A stretch of DNA of 5,636 nt from JADKCL01 sp046050405 (GCA_046050405.1 JBJOPY010000268.1:1-5636); one strand, 5' to 3'; numbered from the stretch's first letter, positions 1 to 4,711 are shown. Notes: generated by a model not told the origin, from the sequence alone. Numbers and translations: made by a program.

Positions 1-1380
1 ACCGATGTGGAGGGAGTCCGCAACCTCGTCGGCACTGGCTTGGTCCAGTTGATCGGCGGATCGCTGACAGCCATTGTTTCCTTGGCCTTCCTCGTCTCGA
101 TCAATCACTGGATGACACTGATGGTGCTCGTGCCCGTGGGTGTCTTCGCGGTGATAGCGATGCGGGCATTTGGCAAGATTCGACCCATCTTCAAGACCCG
201 TGGTGTCATCAACGCCGAAGTCACCGGAAGGCTGACCGAGACGCTGAACGGCATACGGGTCATCAAGGGATTCAATGCAGAAGCGCAGGAAGCAAAGGTT
301 TTCAGCAAGGGAGTGAACCGCCTGTTCAACAATGTGAAAGAAAGCCTGACCGCGACATCCCTGATCACCAGCAGCAGCACATTCCTGCTGGGATTGGCGT
401 CGGTGGGAATCATGGGCATAGGGGCTTGGCTGATGATTCACACGGATGCGACGGGGAGTCCACTGATGACCACGGGTGATTTCATCTCCTTCACGCTTTT
501 CCTGGGTTTCATGATTGCCCCGATTGTGCAGATGAGCAATATCGGCAGCCAATTGACGGAGGCATTTGCAGGGCTGGACCGTACCAAGGAAATCCTGGAA
601 ATTCATCCGGAGGACGATCCTGCGGTCCGCATGGAGGAAGTCGGAGAATTCCGTGGCGACATACGCTTCGACCACGTGTCTTTCGCCTATGAGCAAGGCA
701 AGGAAGTCGTCCATGACATCAGCCTGGATGCCCCTGCGGGCAGTGTGACCGCACTCGTGGGGACGTCTGGATCGGGAAAGACTACCATCGCAGGGCTTGC
801 GGCCACCTTCCTGAGTCCGAAGTCTGGGAAGGTGACCCTGGACGGACAAGACCTCAGCAAGGTGCGGCTTTCGAGCTACCGGCAGCATCTGGGCGTCGTA
901 TTGCAGGATGACTTCCTCTTCGAGGGAACCATTCGCGAGAACATCCTTTTCCCCCGGCCGGATTCGACCGAAGAACAGATCCAGGCCGCTGCCAAGGCTG
1001 CCTACGTCCTTGAATTCAGTGACCGATTTGAAAACGGGCTCGACACTGTGATCGGCGAACGCGGTGTCAAACTGAGTGGGGGGCAGCGACAGCGCATCGC
1101 CATCGCCAGGGCGATCCTTGCCAATCCGAGGGTGATCATTCTGGACGAAGCCACCAGCAACCTCGACAATGAGAGCGAAGCCATGATCCAGAAAAGCTTG
1201 GCCGAACTGATGAAGGGCAGGACGACCTTCGTGATCGCCCACCGCCTGAGTACCATCCGCTCAGCCGACCAGATCCTCGTCATCGAAAACGGTCGGATTG
1301 TCGAGCAAGGCAACCATGAATCCTTGCTCGCCAAGGGTGGTCGATATAGCGAACTGCACAAGTACCAAGCCAGGATTTAA
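1..1380 (+). CDS. ABC exporter, fused membrane and ATPase domains (MsbA/MdlB-like), 5' end outside window
   Basis: ATP-driven exporter half-transporter of the inner membrane, expected to work as a dimer; the substrate (lipid, drug or peptide) cannot be read from sequence. The frame is open from base 1, so the start lies upstream: 459 residues are present against about 580-600 for the family, leaving TM1-2 outside. Hydrophobic stretches at residues about 8-55 (TM3-4), 118-143 (TM5) and 158-180 (TM6) are followed by the nucleotide-binding domain from about residue 218. All ATPase motifs are intact: Walker A GTSGSGKT (nt 760-783), Q-loop Gln (nt 904-906), signature LSGGQRQ (1072-1092), Walker B VIILDE with D-loop SNLD (1132-1167), and H-loop His (1240-1242). 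It should therefore be active. It stops with TAA 44 bp before the next gene, with no obvious terminator or promoter between, so co-transcription is possible. The family call is firm; the subfamily is not. Confidence 0.96.
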   Translation, partial: TDVEGVRNLVGTGLVQLIGGSLTAIVSLAFLVSINHWMTLMVLVPVGVFAVIAMRAFGKIRPIFKTRGVINAEVTGRLTETLNGIRVIKGFNAEAQEAKVFSKGVNRLFNNVKESLTATSLITSSSTFLLGLASVGIMGIGAWLMIHTDATGSPLMTTGDFISFTLFLGFMIAPIVQMSNIGSQLTEAFAGLDRTKEILEIHPEDDPAVRMEEVGEFRGDIRFDHVSFAYEQGKEVVHDISLDAPAGSVTALVGTSGSGKTTIAGLAATFLSPKSGKVTLDGQDLSKVRLSSYRQHLGVVLQDDFLFEGTIRENILFPRPDSTEEQIQAAAKAAYVLEFSDRFENGLDTVIGERGVKLSGGQRQRIAIARAILANPRVIILDEATSNLDNESEAMIQKSLAELMKGRTTFVIAHRLSTIRSADQILVIENGRIVEQGNHESLLAKGGRYSELHKYQARI

Positions 1381-1424
1381 ACCGCTTGACGCTCCCTGCC
1401 TGTGCCCAAGTTCACCAATCCACC

Positions 1425-1838
1425 ATGAAAAACCACCTCTTCACCCTTGTAGCCTTTCTTTTCTTCTTTTTCCCGGTGCAGGGTCAGCGCATCACCAATA
1501 GCAGCCATGGCACGACTGGCTATATCAAGGGTGACGGCACGATCCAGAACTCGAGCTATTCGACCCTAGGTTATATCAAGACCGACGGTACGATTCAAGA
1601 CGCAAGCTACCGGACCATCGGCCATATCAAGCGCGATGGTTCGATTCAAGACGGGAGCTATAGAACAGTCGGCTACGTCAGGAGCGATGGAACCGTTCAA
1701 AACAGCAGCTACAGCACCATCGGCCACATCCTGGACGATGGAAGGGTACAGAATTCGAGCTACAGTACCATCGGACATGCACGTGACGTCCGGAAAGAAT
1801 GGGCTGCCGTGGTGTTCTTTTTTTTCAAGTTTGAATGA
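1425..1838 (+). CDS. Secreted repeat protein, six 17-residue units (beta-flower-like), paralogue 1
   Basis: Protein of 137 residues with unknown function. ATG 1425 is preferred over an in-frame start at 1386 because it begins a clean signal peptide: MKN, a hydrophobic core at residues 5-16 rich in Phe and Leu, and a likely signal peptidase I site after VQG (residue 20). The mature part has six units at an exact 17-residue period (residues 23-124), consensus (I/V)Q(N/D)xSYxTIGYIKxDGT, and the tail RKEWAAVVFFFFKFE. The regular G-Y/H-I, D-G and S-Y pattern suggests short beta-hairpins around a symmetry axis. It resembles families I remember as 4-fold and 5-fold beta-flower proteins of Bacteroidota; that is recollection, not a search. 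A second paralogue follows 85 bp downstream. There is no SD sequence and no TAnnTTTG box in the 44-bp gap, so it may be read from the ABC gene promoter. An eight-T run (1818-1825) lies close to the stop. Confidence 0.85.
   Translation: MKNHLFTLVAFLFFFFPVQGQRITNSSHGTTGYIKGDGTIQNSSYSTLGYIKTDGTIQDASYRTIGHIKRDGSIQDGSYRTVGYVRSDGTVQNSSYSTIGHILDDGRVQNSSYSTIGHARDVRKEWAAVVFFFFKFE
1491..1796 (+). repeat. Six tandem 51-bp coding repeats in paralogue 1
   Basis: Units start at 1491, 1542, 1593, 1644, 1695 and 1746. The Gly codon of the GYIK/GHIK motif recurs at 1518, 1569, 1620, 1671, 1722 and 1773, spaced exactly 51 bp with no indels. Units are similar at protein level but clearly diverged in DNA, so this is an old protein repeat, not a recent microsatellite-type expansion. 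Confidence 0.9.
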
Positions 1839-1923
1839 TCCGGAATTTGGCCTTCACTCCGTCCGCCGGTCTTGGGCTGCCTGGACGATGGTTCCCCTAA
1901 CTGTTTTAAAGAATTATCCAATC

Positions 1924-2289
1924 ATGGCGCTTCAAGAAATTCGAAATTCCAGCTACAAGATCATAGGCTACATTGATACGGATGGGACGCTTTCCGATGG
2001 CAGCTATCGTACAAAGGGTTATATCCGTGATGACGGATCGGTCCTGGACATCAGCCACCGCACCGTGGCCTATATCCGTGATAACGGCTCCTTCAGTGAC
2101 GCCAGCGGCCGCACCATCGGCTATCTCAGGGATGATGACACGGTGGAGGACAGCAGCGGACGAATCGTCGGCTATTTGAAAGAGGATGGTACGGTACAGG
2201 ACAGCCGCGGTCGGATGCTGGGCTATGCCAATGCCATCCGCAGGGAATGGGCGGCACTGGCATTCTTCTTCTTTTTCAAGTTTGCCTGA
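1924..2289 (+). CDS. Repeat protein, six 17-residue units (beta-flower-like), paralogue 2 without signal peptide
   Basis: Protein of 121 residues, unknown function, homologous to the preceding gene. It has six units at an exact 17-residue period (residues 6-107), with pattern SYxTxGYIxDDGS, then SGRTIGYLxDDxT, and ends in RREWAALAFFFFFKFA, nearly the same tail as paralogue 1. Later units replace Ser-Tyr by Ser-Gly or Arg-Gly, and unit 3 has Ala for the hairpin Gly (codon at 2068). Unlike its neighbour it has no signal peptide: ATG 1924 leads directly into the first unit. An in-frame ATG at 1888 would add 12 residues but no proper signal either, so the product is predicted cytoplasmic unless the true start differs. 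The 85-bp gap to paralogue 1 shows no SD or TAnnTTTG box. The pair probably arose by tandem duplication. Family assignment to beta-flower proteins is inferred from the repeat pattern. Confidence 0.83.
   Translation: MALQEIRNSSYKIIGYIDTDGTLSDGSYRTKGYIRDDGSVLDISHRTVAYIRDNGSFSDASGRTIGYLRDDDTVEDSSGRIVGYLKEDGTVQDSRGRMLGYANAIRREWAALAFFFFFKFA
1939..2244 (+). repeat. Six tandem 51-bp coding repeats in paralogue 2
   Basis: Codons for the hairpin Gly (Ala in unit 3) occur at 1966, 2017, 2068, 2119, 2170 and 2221, exactly 51 bp apart. Unit count and period are the same as in paralogue 1, which supports duplication of a whole six-unit gene. Confidence 0.88.
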
Positions 2290-2590
2290 TGCAGCTGGAA
2301 TGTAGCACAGCTCCTGCATGCACCTTTTCGGTTCCCTGGAACCGATTTCTATCCTTAAAGGTTCCATGTCGTTCATTGTGCTTGACTCCCGTGATCTTCC
2401 TAGGTGACGCCATCCCGAACAATTGCTCCATTTCCATCCTGCAAAATATCAACCCAAATCGAAATCAACATCAGTGGTTACCCACTTAAAGCGGAGCATA
2501 GCCTGCAAAACTGGTCATTTAGGATCATTTCCAAACAGGGGGATCGCTCCAATAGCTCCTTGTAATGGAAGCTGTATTCACTGAAGCAGA
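2290..2590. other. Intergenic region with no recognisable gene
   Basis: Between the second repeat protein and the hairpin beside the tRNA gene. Open frames here are short and lack family motifs or a plausible start context. The only structure seen is the small hairpin at 2329-2344. No TAnnTTTG promoter box was found. Confidence 0.6.
2329..2344 (+). terminator. Possible weak terminator hairpin after repeat-protein genes
   Basis: CGGTTC-CCTG-GAACCG forms a 6-bp stem with a four-base loop about 40 bp after the stop of the second repeat protein. It is followed by ATTTCT rather than a true T-tract, so termination here is only a suggestion from its position. Confidence 0.3.
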
Positions 2591-2626
2591 AAGATCAAGC
2601 CATTACTTGCGTAATGGCTTGATCTT
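2591..2626 (-). terminator. Perfect 16-bp hairpin downstream of tRNA-Thr, likely terminator
   Basis: AAGATCAAGCCATTAC and its exact reverse complement flank a four-base loop, four bases beyond the 3' end of the tRNA on the minus strand. The stem is followed on the minus strand by TCTGCTTC, a poor T-tract, so it may act as a terminator or as an RNA-processing or stability structure for the tRNA transcript. Confidence 0.6.
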
Positions 2627-2630
2627 CGAG

Positions 2631-2704
2631 AGCCTCTCAGGGGAGTCGAACCCCCGACCTGCTGATTACGAATCAACCGCTCTAACCAACTGAGCTAAAG
2701 AGGC
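2631..2704 (-). tRNA. tRNA-Thr, anticodon CGU
   Basis: A complete 74-nt cloverleaf reads on the minus strand. The acceptor stem is GCCTCTT with GAGAGGC (one T-G pair), discriminator T; the D-arm is GCTC/GAGC around AGTTGGTTA; the anticodon stem is GTTGA/TCAGC with loop TTCGTAA; the variable loop is AGGTC; the T-arm is GGGGG/CCCCT around TTCGACT. Anticodon CGT reads ACG codons (Thr). No CCA is encoded, so it must be added after transcription. It is flanked by its own promoter upstream and a perfect hairpin downstream, consistent with a single-gene transcript. Confidence 0.97.
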
Positions 2705-2710
2705 ATCGTA

Positions 2711-2743
2711 CAAATCTAAGGATAGGTGGAGATAAGAAACAAA
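2711..2743 (-). promoter_or_regulatory. Bacteroidota-type promoter of tRNA-Thr
   Basis: On the minus strand a -33 element TTTG (2743-2740) is followed by a 21-nt spacer and TAGATTTG (2718-2711), an exact fit to the Bacteroidota -7 consensus TAnnTTTG. Only six bases separate the box from the first base of the tRNA, so transcription should start at or next to the mature 5' end. This is the best taxonomic clue in the window. Confidence 0.85.
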
Positions 2744-2785
2744 TTTTCTTCAAAAAATTTGATGCTGCTTAGGATCTCAGGCTCC

Positions 2786-2826
2786 GCAAGCGTACCTCCC
2801 GTAGGTTTGGGTCTGCAAGCCTACCT
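2786..2826. repeat. Short direct repeat plus inverted repeat beside the IS end
   Basis: GCAAGCGTACCT (2786-2797) recurs as GCAAGCCTACCT (2815-2826), 29 bp apart with one mismatch. Overlapping it, GTAGGTTTG and CAAGCCTAC (2801-2824) can form a 9-bp stem with one T-G pair and a six-base loop. No function is evident; it lies about 20 bp from the left end of the IS3 element. Confidence 0.55.
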
Positions 2827-2844
2827 TGTCTTGGCCCCCGAATT

Positions 2845-2859
2845 ACTGGACAATTAGCC
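2845..2859. repeat. IS3 element terminal inverted repeat, left in window
   Basis: ACTGGACAATTAGCC, the partner of the repeat at 4206-4222. It contains the TAA stop of orfB (2854-2856, minus strand), so it is the end distal to orfA. Confidence 0.7.
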
Positions 2860-3870
2860 GTTGGGTTGATGCAAAGATAATTGATTGTGAATAATATTGT
2901 TGAGCGAAAAACAATTGTGCTCAGAGAAGGGGGGGCTTAGCGGCCCTTCCTTTCTGAGGATGAATTTTCTGCGGTTCCGGCTGTCGAATTTTTCCTGGAC
3001 CATTCCGGCGATGTAGAGCCTGAGGAACTCCATCGGAGGCCTGAAGCAGGTGGCGCTGTGGAGCCGCTCGTGGTTGTAGAATTGCCTGAACCCTTCCAAT
3101 ACCCCCTTGAGCTCCTGGAGTGTCTCGAACTGATGCTTTCGTACCATGGCGCGTTGCATGACCGAGTGGAACGACTCGATGTGCGCGTTCTGCTCGGGGC
3201 TTGCCTGGCGGATGAACTCGTGCCCGATGCCCATGTCGGAGAGCAGTTCAGCCAGCTCCAGGGCCACGAACTGGCTCCCGTTGTCGAACCGCAGCCCGGG
3301 CTTGATGCCCATGAGGCCGCCGAACAGCTCCTTGACCATTTCCATGACGTGTTTGTGGCTGATCTTCCAGCCGACGTAATAGGGCAGCCATTCGCGGTGG
3401 AAGAGGTCGATGAAGTTCAGCACCACCGCATTCCTGTTCTGCCCGTGAACGCGGATGAACTTGATGTCCAGCTCGATGACCTCTCGTGGGCGCACGGGTT
3501 GCGGCACCTTCTCGACGATCCTCCTGCGGTCAGGGCCGCCGCCGCCGGCCTTGGGTGGCAGCATCAGCCCGTGCTCGCGCATCAGCCTGAGGACTTTCTT
3601 GTGGTTGATGACACAATCGCGTTTCCAGCACAGCCACTCGGTGACTTTGCGGTAGCCATAGTCCACGAATTCCCCGCCCAGCAAGTCGACCATCCAGCCC
3701 GTGACCTTCGCGTCCGGGACGATGCTGCCGTCCTTGAGCGCAGTGAACCCGCTGGCCTTGCGACCGGGGGGACCCTTGCCCGCCTTGTAGTAGTATGTGC
3801 TGCGCGGGAACTCCAGCAGACGCATGAGCAAGCCCGCAGAATGCCCTTTCTTCCGGAAATCCTCCATCAC
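2854..3870 (-). CDS. IS3-family transposase OrfB, DDE catalytic domain
   Basis: Catalytic part of the IS3 transposase, which cuts and joins the element's ends through a circular intermediate. Counting from the GTG at 3870 (338 residues), an N-terminal HTH_21-like part with the FPRSTYYY motif (residues 21-28) precedes the retroviral-integrase-type core. Catalytic residues are Asp135 (ELDIKF), Asp196 (RFDNGSQF) and Glu232 (HIESFH), with exactly 35 residues between the last two, the IS3 signature. YNHERLHSA (265-273) is the usual C-terminal motif. The family's basic residue seven positions after the Glu is Gln here, with Arg at position eight. The conserved reading continues upstream of 3870, to the A-run at 3906-3899, so OrfB is normally made as a fusion to OrfA. 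Its frame is +1 relative to orfA, not -1, so fusion needs an unusual slippage event or this copy carries an indel. The core looks intact. Confidence 0.93.
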   Translation of the reverse strand: MMEDFRKKGHSAGLLMRLLEFPRSTYYYKAGKGPPGRKASGFTALKDGSIVPDAKVTGWMVDLLGGEFVDYGYRKVTEWLCWKRDCVINHKKVLRLMREHGLMLPPKAGGGGPDRRRIVEKVPQPVRPREVIELDIKFIRVHGQNRNAVVLNFIDLFHREWLPYYVGWKISHKHVMEMVKELFGGLMGIKPGLRFDNGSQFVALELAELLSDMGIGHEFIRQASPEQNAHIESFHSVMQRAMVRKHQFETLQELKGVLEGFRQFYNHERLHSATCFRPPMEFLRLYIAGMVQEKFDSRNRRKFILRKEGPLSPPFSEHNCFSLNNIIHNQLSLHQPNG

Positions 3871-4183
3871 CTCGCGCTTGATTTGGATCGGGCATCCATT
3901 TTTTTTGAACCTCGCGCAGCAGTTGCAGTTCCAGTGCCTGGTCAGCGACGATCTGCTTGAGCCTCCGGTTCTCCCCGGCGATCCTGTCCACTTCCGGGGT
4001 CACGTGCAATCCCCGGGGCTCAAGCCCGTCGGCGCCAAACTTTTCCAGCTTGATCCGCCACTTGCCGATCAGCGACTCGGCCAGCTGGTGACGGCGGCAA
4101 GTCTGCGCCACACCGTTTTGTTCTGCTTCCTTCAGGATCGCCAGCTTCTGCGCGGCAGTCCATGTTCTTCTTTCATGTGCCAT
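3530..4183 (-). CDS. IS3-family OrfA, helix-turn-helix DNA-binding subunit
   Basis: OrfA of the IS3 element binds the terminal repeats and regulates transposition. The start is ATG 4183 (MAHERRTWTAAQK); an upstream in-frame TTG at 4210 lies next to a nine-G run and adds nothing conserved. Residues 5-50 form the helix-turn-helix (QKLAILKEAEQNGVAQTCRRH), and residues 66-92 a leucine-zipper coiled coil (ENRRLKQIVADQALELQLLRE). The conserved part ends at residue 95, at the eight-A run 3906-3899 (codons CAA AAA AAA TGG). The zero frame stays open to 3530, but that tail of about 120 residues is only an out-of-frame reading of orfB and is unlikely to be meaningful. Family OrfA proteins are about 90-100 residues, so the true functional unit is 4183 to about 3899. 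Confidence 0.85.
   Translation of the reverse strand: MAHERRTWTAAQKLAILKEAEQNGVAQTCRRHQLAESLIGKWRIKLEKFGADGLEPRGLHVTPEVDRIAGENRRLKQIVADQALELQLLREVQKKWMPDPNQARGDGGFPEERAFCGLAHASAGVPAQHILLQGGQGSPRSQGQRVHCAQGRQHRPGREGHGLDGRLAGRGIRGLWLPQSHRVAVLETRLCHQPQESPQADARARADAATQGRRRRP
3899..3906 (-). other. Eight-A slippery run at the orfA/orfB junction
   Basis: The minus strand reads CAAAAAAAATGG at the point where OrfA homology ends and OrfB homology begins, the normal site of IS3 frameshifting. With eight A residues orfB is in the +1 (equivalently -2) frame. Seven would fuse the two in frame and nine would give the standard -1 arrangement. Slippage by RNA polymerase could supply either. Confidence 0.75.
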
Positions 4184-4205
4184 AAGAAATCCCCCCCCCA
4201 ATTTA

Positions 4206-4222
4206 GGCAAAACTAGTCCAGT
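4206..4222. repeat. IS3 element terminal inverted repeat, right in window
   Basis: On the minus strand ACTGGACTAGTTTTGCC, matching the left repeat with one substitution in the first nine bases and a 2-base gap further in. It lies 23 bp upstream of the orfA start. Confidence 0.7.
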
Positions 4223-4563
4223 GGTTTAGTGGTGCGCGATATGGACAGGCGGGAAGGGAGCCAACCAGCCCCGGAGGAAGGCCCGAAGCCCCCCTGCTCC
4301 GTCTTGGATATTCAAAACATTCTTAAATTGCCCGGAAAATGAGGAGGACACGCGACATGGCTCACATCCACACAGGCGGCACCCCCGCCCGCACCGGAAC
4401 CGTGCACGGGAGGCGCACCAGAACCACCCCGGCAGACGGGGGCCTGCGGCAAGGAACCCCGCCCGGAGGCCATCGTCACAGCCAGAGCCATGCCCTGCCG
4501 GCACCCCCGGGCGCAGCACGGAGCCAAAAGGAGGCGGAAAGGGGCGGGCCACCGCAGGGCGGC
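4223..4563. other. GC-rich region without convincing gene
   Basis: Between the IS3 element and the tracrRNA terminator. It is strongly GC-rich, with runs of C and G and an 11-base repeat CGGCACCCCCG (4377-4387 and 4499-4509). Frames on both strands stay open (plus 4339-4650, minus 4591-4226), but their products are low-complexity Arg/Pro/Gly-rich or Cys/Gly-rich sequence, lack family motifs and run through the tracrRNA terminator. I treat them as by-products of base composition. No CRISPR repeats are present here. Confidence 0.6.
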
Positions 4564-4589
4564 AAAAAAAAGCCCCACCGAAGCGGGGC
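4564..4589 (-). terminator. Rho-independent terminator of tracrRNA
   Basis: On the minus strand GCCCCGC-TTCG-GTGGGGC forms a 7-bp stem (one G-T pair) closed by the very stable UUCG tetraloop and followed directly by eight T (4571-4564). The T-tract is on one side only, which fixes the direction of transcription as minus and separates this RNA from cas9. Confidence 0.93.
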
Positions 4590-4650
4590 AAAAGGAGAAC
4601 CGGTTTTAGCGGCTAATCCTGCGGCACATGGCCTTATTGTGATAAGATGA
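4564..4650 (-). ncRNA. tracrRNA of type II-C CRISPR-Cas, divergent from cas9
   Basis: Trans-activating RNA that pairs with crRNA repeats and is bound by Cas9. About 87 nt from the predicted start near 4650 to the end of the T-tract. In order: anti-repeat, about TCATCTTATCACAAT (4650-4636); AAGG linking to the nexus hairpin GGC-CATGT-GCC (4633-4623); a small hairpin TTAG-CCG-CTAA (4616-4606), extendable by GG/CC; a pyrimidine-rich linker; and the UUCG terminator. The core ACAATAAGGC ... TGTGCCGC agrees, as I remember it, with the Neisseria meningitidis Cas9 tracrRNA (ACAATAAGGC, a longer loop, GATGTGCCGC), but here the nexus is shorter. Position just upstream of and divergent from cas9 fits subtype II-C loci. 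Promoter and terminator both point the same way. The exact 5' end is inferred from the promoter; processing by RNase III would shorten it. Confidence 0.88.
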
Positions 4651-4657
4651 CGCGTCA
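4648..4657. promoter_or_regulatory. 10-bp palindrome at the tracrRNA start
   Basis: TGACGCGTCA is a perfect palindrome overlapping the last bases of the tracrRNA -7 box and the predicted start. It is flanked by two direct copies of GATAAGA (4641-4647 and 4660-4666), 19 bp apart. It could be an operator or simply reflect anti-repeat and promoter constraints; no regulator is known from this window. Confidence 0.35.
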
Positions 4658-4688
4658 AAGATAAGACTTTTTCCAAGAAAAATTAAAC
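4656..4688 (-). promoter_or_regulatory. Bacteroidota-type promoter of tracrRNA
   Basis: On the minus strand TATCTTTG (4663-4656) matches the TAnnTTTG -7 box exactly. A weak -33 candidate, GTTTA around 4688-4684, lies about 20 nt upstream. Using the six-base gap seen at the tRNA promoter in this window, transcription would start near 4650-4649. The box lies inside the short cas9-tracrRNA spacer, with no room for another minus-strand gene. Confidence 0.72.
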
Positions 4689-4711
4689 CACGGTCAAAAT
4701 TATTTCTGAAC

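Larger units (their letters stand above)
2845..4222 (-). mobile_element. IS3-family insertion sequence
   Basis: About 1.37 kb carrying an IS3-type orfA/orfB pair on the minus strand. The outer ends form an imperfect inverted repeat: ACTGGACAATTAGCC at 2845-2859 and, on the minus strand, ACTGGACTAGTTTTGCC from 4222 to 4206. The first nine bases match except one. If the family's usual TG...CA ends apply, the exact borders are 2847 and 4220. The orfB stop codon overlaps the left repeat, as is common in this family. No target-site duplication is visible with either border choice, so the borders may be a few bases off, the copy may be old, or the flanks may have recombined. Confidence 0.85.

Noticed and set aside
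105..419. Minus-strand frame inside the ABC exporter gene
   Set aside because: Shadow of the plus-strand membrane domain; no independent motif or start signal.
1636..1923. Upstream extension of the second repeat protein, in frame with ATG 1924
   Set aside because: It overlaps the first repeat gene out of frame as a shadow of its codon periodicity. The conserved units begin only after 1924.
3058..3960. Plus-strand frame of 300 codons
   Set aside because: Antisense to the IS3 orfB/orfA, which carry the DDE and helix-turn-helix motifs; the plus reading is low-complexity.
4226..4591. Minus-strand frame of 121 codons downstream of the tracrRNA
   Set aside because: It starts inside the tracrRNA terminator stem and has a Cys/Gly/Arg-rich, motif-free product.
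4339..4650. Plus-strand frame of 103 codons upstream of cas9
   Set aside because: Low-complexity Arg/Pro/Gly/Thr-rich product with no motif. It runs straight through the tracrRNA terminator, nexus and anti-repeat, so its openness is explained by GC content.
4701..4708. TATTTCTG as a cas9 promoter -7 box
   Set aside because: It differs from TAnnTTTG at one fixed position and lies three bases before the ATG, which would put the transcription start inside the coding sequence.
4223..4711. A CRISPR array upstream of cas9
   Set aside because: No regularly spaced repeats of 30-50 bp are present. The two GATAAGA copies are only 19 bp apart and belong to the anti-repeat and promoter.
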